DNA of 64,000 nt from Pseudoscleropodium purum (Eukaryota; Streptophyta; Bryopsida; Hypnales; Brachytheciaceae), in assembly GCA_963969395.1 (NCBI GenBank), contig OZ017797.1, positions 10,354,001-10,418,000 of the forward strand, read 5' to 3'. A program made the translations under genes and the position numbers. The notes under the pieces were generated by a model. That model did not search any database and was not told the DNA's origin. It worked only from the letters and a program-made list of their open reading frames with translations. This document shows positions 10,401 through 22,900 of the stretch, in pieces. The number at the start of each line of letters is the position of its first letter. Position 1 is the stretch's first letter.

Positions 10401-13400
10401 CCTGCACTTTTTATGAGTCTGAAGCAAAAGTTTGCCGCTGAACTGAATTATGTCGATGAAAAGTTCTCGATTTTTTATCCATGGATTTGGGGAAACCATT
10501 TTAGGAACACCCGTAATGTGGACGTGTAAGGAGTCCCTGATACGGTAGTGAAGGTTGAACTTTTTCTTTGAGAACTAATTGGGGTATTTCTTGCACGGTT
10601 TTCTATAGATGGAGCACCAACAAGTTGCAAGTAATTGTAGGCACGGTACGTCTCTGGAAATTTTCCAGATCCTTTGTAAATCTTGTTAATTAACGATCGC
10701 AAAGTTCCGACTTCCGAAATATATATTGGTCCGTTCAAAATTTAGGTACCACAATGTAGGGCATTTTGCAATTAATTATTCTAAATATTTTTCGCGTATT
10801 CCTTTCTATACAAGATGCCTGAGTGCTTGATCTTTCTCGAGCAGTTCCTGACGCTGAATAGGTATCATTTTTGTTCCACGTGGAACTTACGATGCTTATT
10901 ATTCAAGTTCTGATTCTTGATCCATGGGGTTTGACTTCATTTTGTAGGTAGCTTTCGGAATGGGTATTAACAAACCTGATGGTGAGATCCTTGAGGATTT
11001 TCTGCACTATTGTTGAGTCACACCTTTCTGATCATCTTTTATATTTAGGGATGTTCCTAGGTTATTAAGAGGCAGACATGTTTATTTGTACTATTTTGGT
11101 TGTACTCAATCATTTCGATTTTTACCTGTTGCAGTACGGTTTGTTATTCATCATAGTCTCAGCAAGTCGTTGGAGACCTATTATCAGGTAGTCTCTCAAC
11201 TCCACCATTCAGATAATCTTTTGGAAATACTATCTTTTTTGGTGATGAAGTAGCTAATTTCTGAAGGCAATTTGACAGGAAAGTGGTCGTGCAGGTCGAG
11301 ATGGACTTCCTGCTCATTGCCTACTTTACTTCAGGCCCGCTGACCTTCCTCGGCAGGCGAGTTCCTGTCAGATGTGATTTTTTTGCTTCAATTTGTTCGG
11401 CTGCGGGGCGATGCAAGTGCTTCACTGTGTCCTTTGAATTTGTTTTTTCTATGTGTTGAGGCGGGCTTGCCGTAGGGCACTCACCTGGAGAATGTCTTCT
11501 GGAGGGACAATTACCAACCGGAGGACAGCTCTAATACGTGATTGTCCCATTTCTACAAATATTGAGTCTGCTGATCATTGAATTTTAATGTGCAATTATT
11601 CAGAGCTCTATGGTTTTTGCGGAGGTGGCAGGTCTGCACAACCTATACTCCATTTGCCGCTTCTGTCAGGTGAGATCGAAGCATTGTGTTCTTATTTCAT
11701 TTGAAAAGCATTTAATCCCTATCGGCTCATTGACTTTTCTAGAGAATTCGGTGTTGTGATGGTATATTTTTGTATTTAAGATTTTCCACGATTGAGTTTA
11801 AATTTCTTCTTGGTGAAAACTTTACAGTCCAAACGTGCATGCCGCCGTGCAGCCTTCTTTCGACATTTTGGGGAGAGGATTCAGGAGTGTAATGGTAATT
11901 AATCATCAATTTCTTGAAATATGTTGTGCCTTTTGTGTACGAAATGTGAGCATGCTTTAATTAGTACGCTGATATATTGAGACTGGAAACATTTGTGACT
12001 TTCAATGCTGAGCGATTCAATTGACTTCAAATTGTAGCTTGATATGAACCTGTAATCCTGGATATATTTAGTACACATTCTATGTTCAAAGGTTATATCT
12101 GCATGCAATTTGTCTTAACACAGCTGCCTGTTACCAGGCATGTGCGACAATTGTGCTTTCACTAAGGAGATTGTGGACAAGGATGTTACAGGTGTGTTTT
12201 CGCCTCTACTTCATGACGTGTCAGCAAGGAATCTGTCATCTTTTCTAGAATTCATTAGTGTATTCTCGGAACTTGAAGTTTTATTGTCAAACGCATTCTC
12301 ATACACTGACTCATTTGATAATGGGGACTTTGTGCAGAACATGCTAGGTCTCTGGTGGCGATGGTGAAGGAATCCAGTGGTGTTGATCAGAAGTCGACGA
12401 TGTTGCAGCTTGTGGATTTATGGAGAAAATCTGGTATTCTTGTTAGAATCCCTCAGATTTACATTACCTCTTGGAAGTTTCTCTAAATATTGAGCATTCT
12501 CTCGGACGCTCGAGTTAACAGTAATCGAAAGAGTATTTTTTGTTTTCTTTAGCTAGCTGTGAGTTGATTTTGTGTGGTGTATGGAACAGATGCTCAACTT
12601 GCGAAGGATATAAGTAAAGACGATGTGGAGCGTGTGATTGTGCAGCTTATTTTGGATGGAATTTTGGTAGCATGCCGATCTTGTTTCTCCCTTCTTGAAT
12701 ACAAATGGCAGTGACTTCAACAATACTTTAGATGTGAAGGTCTTTTATTGCAAGTATACGTCATTTGAGAACTTCCTTCCTACAGTCCTTTGAATTACTA
12801 CCCTGAATTATGCATATTATTCCATGCAGGCGATAATATATTACAGCTGCTAACTGCACCGTTATGTTTCAGAAAGAGGAGTTTGCACATACAGCATATG
12901 CCACTAATGCTTATGTGGCGTTGGGAACTGGTTGGAGAGGCCTTCTGCAAGGTGATTCCAGTTAGATTTTCTTCGCGTGCTTATGACATAAATAGTCTCG
13001 TGCCTAATACAGGTTTAACGTAGAGTGTGATCTTTGTAAGGCTTCTATATTGTATCTAGGGATATTAGAATGCAGATGAAGTTAGTTTCAATTCGCAATA
13101 TCCAATCATAGTGGGATTTTATGGAGAAGATGGAGGGCAGCAGATAGAACGCTGTTGTGCTAATTTAACGCTTTTATCCTAATTTAATTTTCAGGGATAG
13201 GTCATAAAATGGTAAAACTGGAGATAGTCCAAGGAGTAAAAAGTGCGAAAAAGAAAGTCAAGGCAACCACTGCAGCAATCAGCGAGGATGGATTGGTGCA
13301 TACGGGACTGGGATTGGTTTTGGATACATTGCGGCAGAATCTTGCAGCTGTTCATGGAGGCATCTTCCCTCATTCTGTGCTCTCGTCTCAGCACATATCC

Positions 13401-14237
13401 TTGCTCTCGTCTCAAAAACCTCTTACGATGGACGAGGTACCGCTAATCGTCCTTGTGCAATGTAGTGAGGTTTTTTTTCAGAATTCATATAGAGAGCTGT
13501 TTTTAAAAATGTTTTTCTCACTTCCCACAGCTCAATTGTGTCTGTCATTCATTTTGCAGCTCGAGGGGGTGCTTGGCAAAAGGATAGCGGAGCAGTACGG
13601 AAATGAAATACTAGTTGCAATTACAGATTATTTAGTGGAACATCCTGATGATGCTACAGATACTGGAGGCCCTTGGGTGGCTCCAAAAGCTAGAAGGGTT
13701 GCTGAAGGTCCTGCCGCGGGAATCACAAAAGCTGCATCAATGAAACAAGGCAAACGGGTTATTGAAGGTTCTACTTCGCGTACAACAACCAAAGCTCCAT
13801 CAACTAGGCAAAGTAAGCGCGTTGCTGAAGTTCCTGAACGCAATACTACCAAATCCCCGTCAATCAAAGATTATCTAGTCGATGCTGATGCTGAGTCCGA
13901 CCCAAGGACAACCACAGAAGATCAACTGGTTGTTGAAGCCTCTGGGCCTAACTCCGCCAAAACTCCGACCAAAAGACTTTCTCTACGAAGACCACCGGCT
14001 ACTAGTGCGCCTGCACCCGCTACACTAAAGGATGACCCCAAGCAGAAGTCAGCCAAGATCCCTCCTCAAAGGAGTGAATGCATAGACCTTGATAGTGATA
14101 GTGATCAGGAAGAGGGTCAGCCTCCAGTGAATGGCAATAAACTTAAGAGTGAAAATGACTCGGAGGACGTAATTGAAGATACTACTTCTGAAGAGGAGGA
14201 TGAATTTTCTTTGTTCAAGCGAGTAAGGAGACAATAA
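7440..14237 (+). CDS. RECQ2: RecQ-family DNA helicase, plant RECQ2 (WRN-like) type, 21 exons
   Basis: This is an ATP-dependent 3'-5' DNA helicase of the RecQ family acting in the nucleus on recombination and replication intermediates. Twenty-one exons join to an 880-residue frame: 7440-7500, 7827-7908, 8124-8277, 8526-8672, 8825-9040, 9143-9247, 9487-9591, 9830-9952, 10303-10391, 10609-10645, 10948-10981, 11135-11187, 11279-11356, 11604-11669, 11828-11894, 12138-12191, 12338-12433, 12590-12666, 12873-12951, 13195-13436, 13560-14237. Visible motifs are the N-terminal [16 protein letters not shown] start typical of plant RECQ2, Walker A MAAGGGKS (about 115-122), DEAH (220-223), [21 protein letters not shown] (about 401-413), the RQC zinc cysteines (CRFC, CRR, CNGMCDNC) and an HRDC-like region. 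A 190-residue disordered tail with three KRV-E-TTKAPS repeats lengthens it beyond the roughly 700 residues usual for plant RECQ2. The intron after exon 13 uses a GC donor. All core motifs are intact. Confidence 0.93.
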
Positions 14238-17115
14238 ACTATGAAATCTTCAACGTGGTGGATGTGGTTAAGATATACTCCGTATTTGTTTTGTCGTCTC
14301 TGGTTCGAGTCAGAATCTGCTGAGGGAAGTTCTTGAAGACCATTGCTGACTGCCTATCTTGTGAGTTATTTCCATCTTCAACCGCTTCCTTCATTGTGAG
14401 ATGCAGTGATTATGTACTACACACTAAGCGTACGTTTTGAGGCCCATGTCCTTATTCCTCGCTATGTTCAACGCCCGTGCTTATCTTCTCTGTATTAGTG
14501 TATTGCACATGCTTTCTGGGTTGTCCTTTATCTAAATATTGTCAATATTTGAATCTTGATTAAAGCTTTGTATTATGATGATTCTATTCTTTCCTTACAA
14601 ATACCAAGTAGATTTTCCTGGGAATCAGAAACTCTAATGTGATATCTCTAATGCTCTAATTCTGAGCTATTCCACATAACTTAGTTGCCGGAAAGTGGAA
14701 ACTAGTTGTGCATGCCATCTAATTATGACCTATTCTAAACTTTGCCCCTACAGATTCATGCCTAAAATGTACAGCCTCTTTTCACAAAAGCTCCAGATCT
14801 TTTTTGGATACACCTACTTTATGCACTTTGAAATTTCATAGTTTATTCATATTGTGTTCAAAAAATACATCCTTAGACAATGTTGAATTTCTTTTTGATT
14901 GAAACCCTAAAATGCTCAAGGCTTTTTTGAGCTTCTAGGAATTTGCTCTAAATTGAACAAAAAGTCAACATTTTGATAAGTTGTATCCATTTTTTTGAAT
15001 TGTAATTGTACAAAATAAAAAAAGATATATTAGATCACATAGGAAAAGAAAACACAATATCATCATTTAGAGGTTGAAAGATTATAATGTTTGATGATGA
15101 TTGAGGGTGTTAAAACTATGAAAGTGATTTGAAGTCTTTCAATTTTCTTTTTCCTTGTCAAGTCTAAAAAATTGGTCACCAAAAAAATATGAGATTAAAG
15201 GACATAACATGTATAGCCCTAATCAATTTGTTGCTTTTCAAAATCTCTTCTACAATTCTTTAAAAAGAATTTCTAATGTGAATTTTTTTCTAAGATCTAG
15301 TGTATATGAGGCTCATTTCTAAGAGCTCTCATCACTATGAAAAGTCAAGATTGCAAAAGTCACTTGTACACAAAACCTTGAATAGAAAAATTACAATCAA
15401 TCATTTTCAAAATCAAATTTTTGATGCTAAAAATAGACTTAAAAAAGAATTAAAGAAATATATAAACTACTAGAAATAGCAACTTGGTTAGGTTTTATTT
15501 AGCTTCAAAATATTGTCAACACTAGAATTTGGTGTGTTGGACATTGAGGGATTTAAAATGAGGTTTAATAAAAACTTTTACACTTTGTTAATAGTTCCTT
15601 TGTCCCAAAATGATTATCTACAATTTTGTTGAGTTTTTTTAATACCAATTTCATAGATTGTATTGTAAAGAACAAAATTTAGAAAGGTTCTAATTTTTAA
15701 ATTACTAGAGTCAATGAAGAATATTGCATGTGTTCATTGCAACCTAAATAAAATTAGCCATGGGAAAGTTTCCATGTAACCTACTTAAATCAACCATAAA
15801 AAAATATGGCATTTAAAGTAGCATTATATATTTGGGGGGTTGGGAGGGCTAGTTCAGGCTTATTTATGGTGTTGTTTCCCGAGTAGTATAAGAAGGGTTG
15901 CTATCAAATTATTATTATTATTATTTTTTAATTTGAAAATGAAAAAAAGTTGAAAAAAATTAATAAATAAAATGATGTGGTAGTCTCTTTGCTATGTTAG
16001 ATAACTGTTGTAACACAATCCCTAGAGTCTAGGCACACAAGGGAATATAGAGGAACTCACAAGGGGGGTTGAAAAACATCTAATGACATTTGTTTTGTAG
16101 GGAATTTTCAATAGTTAGCAAAGGATGAGTGTGCCTTGCCACCATCCATGAGTTGAAATTATGACTTATAATTGTAAACTTTGAAAAATCATAACTACCT
16201 TATATTGTGCTAGCTTTGTTTATATGGAGAGGAGGTTTGTTCTTCCACTTGTTTGTGATAGGGCAAAGGTTCATGGTTTGCCATGGTTGGATCAAGTCTA
16301 TCCTAATAGTGACTTTTAAGCCCTAACTGCTCGAGTGACTATATATGGTTGATTTAAAATTTCTTGCTCATTTTGGTATAAGCAATTAAATTCATTTGAA
16401 CATTTAAAAAATATGAGGGTAGTTTATAGGATTAACTATTGAAAATTTTAATTTTTCACTGGAAAAGGTAAACATTTGATTCTGAAAGGTCTTTAAAGCC
16501 ATATTTGTTCATCAATGGAAGAGTAAAGCTTCCTAATTTTACTTCATTTCCCAACTTTTGCCAATTTCACTTGATTTGAGATCTAAAAACTTGTATTTAA
16601 CCATTTGCTTTGAAAATGGTCTCAATCAAAAGAGTAAAGTGTTTTCATAATTTTCACTATTGAAAATTTAAACATGCAAGTGCTGATTTCGAGTTATTTA
16701 TGATTTATATTTATAAAAAAAAATTGCATTTCAACAATTGCAAGGTAGATTGTATAATAAATTTGATAGCTTTTTATGGAAAATGAATTTTTAGTAGTGT
16801 GCTAATACAATTTTTAGTTGTTCATGTCACCTCCAATTCAAAAAAAAATTTATGTACAAATTTCTAAAACATTGTAAGAAGGGATAGCATATTAAAAATA
16901 GAAAATAGAAAATGAACAATTCTCTTGTTATATTCTCACAACTTCCATGCAATTTTGCACTCAAAATTGGTGAATATACTAATAAGCAAGCTCTTTAAAC
17001 ATCTATATGGTTTGATTTTGATAAAAATACAATTTGCGTCATTAAGGTTAACTATAAGCCCATGTTTTTTTTATTTTCATAGTTAAAACACACTTGAAAA
17101 GGCTTGGGCATTTAG
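14238..17115. other. AT-rich intergenic DNA with diverged dispersed repeats
   Basis: The first 300 bases are probably RECQ2 3' UTR. No gene is seen. Two diverged repeats recur elsewhere: 14745-14890 (CCTACAGATTCATGCCTAAAA, and TTCATAGTTTATTCATATTGTGT) resembles 34260-34620 and, reversed, 41740-41890; 15820-16100 (GATGTGGTAGTCTCTTTGC) resembles 30360-30620 (GACGTGGTAGTCGCATTGC). These look like remnants of transposable elements. Confidence 0.4.
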
Positions 17116-17156
17116 AACTGATATTTAACTAATTATGGACAAATCCATAGTCCAGA
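17116..17156 (+). repeat. Left terminal inverted repeat of element B
   Basis: It begins AACTGATATTTAACTAATTA and continues GGACAAATCCATAGTCC. It matches 4861-4899 in reverse and the right end of B with two changed bases near the tip plus one internal change. Confidence 0.8.
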
Positions 17157-17752
17157 AATAAATCGGCCATCAGCCGATATAGTCGAATGCATAGATTTGT
17201 GTGTCATAAGCAATGAACAGAAATGGACGCAACCACTAAACAAACCAAAGTACCACAACACACGGCCAATGATAGAGTTCAGAGCCTACAATTAGTAGTT
17301 AAATCAATAATTTCATAAGCTCCTATGTTGTGTCCAAATTTGGAACAAAGTATCGGCTGCCGCCTGATACTACCAACCGATTCCTAACATCATTCTCTAA
17401 AGCACCTAGATCTATGAAAGTGTTTGCACTACGTAAACTATGAAAATCGACTATGGCAGCCATCTGTAAGATGAAGAGCAACGAATGCTCCTCCTTAAAC
17501 CCTAAACCCTGAGTCCATCCGATCCAATGAACTGAATTACTCATACCAGTTGGCAGCCAATATCCCCCCCAGAAAACTCCAGAGAACAGGTCTTGAAGTG
17601 AAGAGGCAGTCGATTCGATAAGACTGGCGTTGACAATAAAGCAATTCAAATTTGTGAATAAGGTAAAGGGGACGAGATTGGAAGGTATTCAAGCCCCCCT
17701 CGATTCCACTCTACAAGGGTATCGACTGGCGGCCAACACCATGTAGGGCAAA

Positions 17753-18403
17753 TCACCAGAATATCCCATTCCAGTTTGGCTTCCCGTACTTGATTGACTG
17801 TGCAACCTCATAATGTAATTGTCCCGGTCTGATTGCGCCTTTCATGTATTCCGAGATTGACTCATGCTCGTGCATGGGATAAATGAATGGAATAATATCC
17901 GTTGAAATGTTCGGAATAACTCTACTAATATTCGGGAAATTGAGATCCCCCGTAAATGGTAGCGGAATATAGCACGCCGGATCCGGCGTCCTCCTGAGCG
18001 AAAGCGGGCACACATCGACCATGAGCACTTGGTCCGTGAAGCATGTCATCCTGGATGGTCTCTTAGTGTGAAGTATTGAGAGCATTTTGTAGCACCACGG
18101 GAAATTCTGGCTATCTACACAGTACTCTTTGCCATAAACGAACGCTAGGTTGTCTCTGCCATGTTTTGGAAGCAAGTGCGCAAGCAGAGGCCTAAGATCA
18201 ACTATTGGCATCCTGGACCAAATTCCTACGTGGAACTTTTCAAACAATGTCATGAACATTGCAACTAGCCCTGGCCTTTTAATGACATTTCTGTGCGGGT
18301 CCGACTTGTCCACCTCGATATTCGGGTCAAGATAACAAAGTAGTCCCGTGACGCATAGAACCACACATTTCTTGAACGACTGTGGATGGCCCACGTTGGA
18401 CTC
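17753..18403 (-). CDS. Second FCP1/NIF-like HAD domain, catalytically degenerate (copy B)
   Basis: This is identical to the block at 3612-4262 in copy A. It is an open 216-codon exon on the minus strand with the FCP1-like core (KKCVVLCVTGLL, RPGLVAMFMTLFEKFHVGIWS). The expected catalytic DxDGT is CVTGL. It sits nearest the left end of the element, downstream of the other minus-strand genes, so it is probably transcribed from the same internal control region or from its own intron-proximal promoter; neither is shown by sequence. Confidence 0.55.
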   Translation of the reverse strand, partial: ESNVGHPQSFKKCVVLCVTGLLCYLDPNIEVDKSDPHRNVIKRPGLVAMFMTLFEKFHVGIWSRMPIVDLRPLLAHLLPKHGRDNLAFVYGKEYCVDSQNFPWCYKMLSILHTKRPSRMTCFTDQVLMVDVCPLSLRRTPDPACYIPLPFTGDLNFPNISRVIPNISTDIIPFIYPMHEHESISEYMKGAIRPGQLHYEVAQSIKYGKPNWNGIFW

Positions 18404-18854
18404 CTGAACAGAACATGAGTTAGTAGCTACAAGATTATACAACATCAACATCCACTGAAAGAAGACAAGCCAGTTGATATCGGCTGGCAGCCGATACTAC
18501 GGCCTGACACAAGACAACAGCCAATAATTCATATTGAGAAACAAACAAAAGGTGCCAGATAGATTGTGCACAAATGAGTGAATGCTTGCACCTACATTAT
18601 TGCGATCACTTGATTAGAATGACCAAGACCTAATGCTGAAACTTTCAAAGGAAACATTTGAATGCTTTGAGAGTGAGTGTCCCATGCGCAAGCTTTAGGA
18701 AAAATTGGACTGAAATGCCTTCATTACAAAAAAATTGTTTAATCAATACAAAAGAAAATAATGTACACAAAAGATGTGGTCTCTAGACGTCCTCCTTTAT
18801 CTACAGAGAATATATACAATCTACAAAAATATGTGTCGGCTGGCAGCCGATACA

Positions 18855-19723
18855 CTACGCCTCCTCCATTAGGTCCCGTGGGCTAGGAATTCCCATGGCC
18901 TGCAGCTCCTCCAGTGAATATGGCACCTCGAATTCCTTTTGATATGGCGGTGTCACATTCACGAACTGATTATGAAGAGGAGAGCCCGGCATACAGCGTA
19001 CAATCCCAACTGAAGAGTTCTTTTGACAAAACTCTGGGACCGTGAGTCCCGAAGACAAAAACCGTTTAATGAACGGGATGAGCGTCGCCTGGAGATAAGG
19101 CAGTTTTTCACCCTTCAGCGAACTCTCCGAATACATAGTAACCGGGGGTGGATGAATCGCACTATATGGCAGATTCAAAACATTCCGATAGGGCTCGTAA
19201 TCCACGATCAATGAGTTGTTGATCGTGGCCCCATTATCGTACAAGGAGGATGACCCGAGAATCCTTGCGAGACGCTTCAAAAAAATTGGTTGTGTGGGAT
19301 TCTAAGGGTCTCAATAAGCACTCTCGTCACAGTACTCCTGTCCAAAAGCCAGGTAATCGTCTCCGATATCCGGCGCCTTCCATTTCAGGTTATGAAGACG
19401 CTGCTCAAGAGTTTGCTTGGATAAATGCGACCAATAAACGATCTGAATGTCCTGACCCTTACAGAACCTGATGAACTCCTGAAGACTTGGTCGAGCTCTT
19501 ACTTGCGACCCCTGATGCATACTTTTCCCTTTTAAAATGAGGGGCTCATAGAAGAGCAGAGTTCCCTGAACCTCAAGAAAAAGAAACAACTTCGGAGTCG
19601 CTACCTGAGACGGGCCAACACTAGACGTGTTCCCTGCCCTTTCTTCTAGAGCTGGTTTGTCACACTCCTGCCCACCTTCAAACGCGGTGGCGGGGAATTT
19701 CTCAGAAGTTTTGGAGTCATCAT
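18855..19723 (-). pseudogene. FCP1/NIF-like HAD domain, degenerate (copy B, first)
   Basis: This is identical to 2292-3160 in copy A, including both in-frame stops (TGA at 19311-19313 and TAG at 19302-19304). The shared stops show that the lesions predate the separation of the copies or were spread by conversion. Domain landmarks are FLEVQGTLL, VRARPSLQEFIRFC, IVYWSHL and DYEPYRNVLNLPYSAIHPP. Confidence 0.6.
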
Positions 19724-19951
19724 CTGCATTGCAAAACGAAATACATAGAGCATGAGATGCAATGAACTTAGGTACATGACAAAACATTCGTGCACTGTAT
19801 CGGCTGGCAGCCGACACAGTCTATAAGTACTCTAGTCTACGGAGATGAAGGCTCCTACTGACAAGTCTACGCACAAGTCTGAGCCAGGCAATGCTACGTA
19901 TACATGAGCTATTTTAGATACTCCACAAACATCGTGGAGCATGTCTATCGC

Positions 19952-22900
19952 CTACGAACCTCCAGTCTGAGCCCGCCTCTGAGATCGAGCGGGAGACATC
20001 GCTTCATTTGGGAAGTCCTGTTCCCGCGCCGCCGCGCCACCGTCTTCCTCGTCACTTGGTCGTTTCCGCTTTTGCTGAACCCGAGTTGACCTCCGCGAGT
20101 CCGCCGACTCCGACTCCTTTTCGAGCGTGGCCCCCTTGCTTCTTCCCCGTCGTGGTTCAGGCGGGGAAACCACCATGGGTGTCGGCTGGCAGCCGATACT
20201 AATGTCAGCTGCAGTAGCCGGGTGGCCAATTGCAGTGACTCCCACTTGAGGCTCTGTCGCAGGACTGACCACTGGAGCCTGTGGAATCTTGCGAATCTCC
20301 TCTGACGGTGGCTGAATGTACAAGTCCACGACCATTGCGACCGATGAATTTTCCGGTCGGAGCATCCCGTGCGGCTCCGAATTTGGAGCCGGGGGGAGAT
20401 TGAGAGAACGCCGCGGAGATGAAGGACGTCGTTGCCGCTGCCTTCGAATGAGTGTCTCTTCCGGGGGGCCATCACTGTCTGAGTCAATCTGAAACGTCTG
20501 AAGTGCTGGTCGCTCCTGAGACTGACCCTGCGGCCGTTGAGATTGAGCAGCGCCACCCGGAGTCTCCGTTAGATTGAGGGTCGAGATCGGCCGCAGTTGT
20601 TGATGTGATGCCGTAGGCGACACTTGCCCCGATCCGCTTGCGCCCTCCCGGTCTGTCAACGCAAGCGTCCTCGAAGAAGGTCCCAAGGAAGCCGAGGAGA
20701 TGAGGTTCATTCCCCTCACACGTTCCGTGGCCTTTTGCAATCCGTCCTCCTCCCGAACGAACTCCATGACGGCCCGCCCATTCCTCTGCGAACCCATGGA
20801 GTACAAGTGAGTAACATGTTGTATTGGCTGCCAACCGATAGGATTTCACTTCCTTTGAACAATGCAAATGTGAAGAAGGGATAAGAAAACTTACCAGAGC
20901 GATCTCCGTGATGTTCCCGCCCCCCCAGATGTTGATGACGGTGGCATCCTTGGATTTTAGGGTCGGCATCATCAGTTTCTCTAGAAGTCCATGACCAACC
21001 CCGCACATCCCGCCATTCCAGTCGACCTCGCCCTCAACGTCGACATTGAACCAGTCGGGTGCCTTGTTGATCCCAATGAAGTGCTTGAAGACCGGGAAAA
21101 TACTGGACCTGTCCTCGGGCTTTGGGAAGGTCAAGGACAGAGTGACCAAAGGCATGGATTCAATCTCTGCCTTCTGAAAGCCTCCACAGGGAGATGGTTG
21201 ATAGTACACCGAATGGTAGTACCAAGAGGACGAGGACGAGGACGAGGCCGTCGCGACAGAATCTCGGAAACGTGAGTTCCCGATGAGGAGCATTGGCAGG
21301 GGGATGTACGCTTCGGTCTCTTCGATATTTGGACCGTCCACCTCAGGGATTTCAGCGGCCAGTGCTAGATCGAGCAGATCGTTCTTGTTCACTAGAACCG
21401 GTTCCCCCATATCTGTATACCCAAAGAGGACAATGAATTTTTTGTCCTCGGGTTCCAGCGCCATATTCCCCTTTGATTGACGGACGAAGTCGACCACCTC
21501 AGGAATACTCTCTCCGACATAGCATTCGTATTTCAATTCGGCGGACTTCCCAAGCGTCGGAGGCATTTCGACTTTGGCGTAGTTCGCCAACGTCGTGAAG
21601 AAGACCCCCGGCGCCTTGCCATCCGTCGACTTGTCCGTTGTTGGATTCATAGGGTTCACTCGCCCCTTCAACCAGTTGTTGGCGTCCGTGAACTTCATCA
21701 TGTCCTTCCAGACGTTTCGGACTACGGCCGCTGAGTACCCCTCCTTTTCAGCAAGCTCCATCCAATCCTCGTCAATATATGGGGTTCAACCCTGGTCCTT
21801 GCAGGGAAGGGGATGCTTCTTCCTGGTCCACATGATCTCGTTCATGACGATCCTGTCCAGCTTTTTGTCCTTGCACTAGTTAAAGAGAGTGATCTTCCCC
21901 GAGGACTTGGCCTTTGCGGTGTTCTTGATGCTCACGCGAAGTGCAACGATCTCCCGCCCTAGCTCGCACAGATCCGAATCCCGAAGCCCCAGCGTTGGCG
22001 TGAGATCCGTTTTGGTGATGTGAGTGAGCGGCTTCCGATTGACGAGGAAATTCGGCATAGTCCCATCATCTCCAATATGCTCCCCGTTCTCCCACGCATC
22101 GAAGACCTCCGTCCATAGCACCCAGGTGGTCTCCTTGATGAAGATGAGGGGCAACTTGGAGGACACCTTCTCATCCACGAAGTGCGCCATCACCTTCAGC
22201 TTCGCAACCTGGAGGAGTTCCACCGCAATGTTTAGAACATGCGAGAATGGTATCGGCTGCCAGTCAATACATAATATATTAATCAAAAGGGAGAAAAAAA
22301 TAAAGGTGCGTGGGAATTACCTCAAATGCTGCTGACGGCTTTCCACCTCCATGATGCGATTCTAGGCACCCTGCCTTCACCCACGCCGCTCTTCCCATTT
22401 CTGCGCAGGATCTGAAGGTCTCCTTTGCCACTTTCTTCGCGATGTTCAGATTGAGGGCATTGGAGACTCTGACGAGTGTGTCCGGGTCTCTACTGAATAC
22501 CGGAATGACCTCGAACTCCAGGAGGTCGGTTTTGGCTTCAGAGCCGTTCGGATATTGCTCAGCCAATTCTCGACAGGCCGTCACTGTGTGTTGCCCACCA
22601 ATGATATACCAGTGGACATTTGGCGCCTTCCACTACGGCATTGAGATGCCATCGACAACAACAGTCTGTTCCTTCCCGGGACACTCGTCCATCACGGCGT
22701 CTAGCCCTTTGTCCGTTGGCAGTGGAGCCCGCTTTAGAGGAATCCCATGGATTTCCGGCTTCTTCCTGATGGACCCGTATCCCTTGTACATGATCTTCAC
22801 CTGAATTGAGAGAAGGCCTGGGGTATTAAAGACCAGCTACAGATGTCGGTTGCCAGCCGATACATTATATGGGAAGATAAAAACCAGTAAAGGATGGAAG

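Larger units (their letters stand above)
17161..20840. repeat. Dispersed 19-bp palindrome, nine copies mirrored from element A
   Basis: Copies start at 17161, 17351, 17544, 17720, 18478, 18834, 19798, 20180 and 20822. They are the exact mirror positions of those in copy A. The copies at 18478 and 20180 are near consensus; those nearest the terminus are most decayed. Confidence 0.9.
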
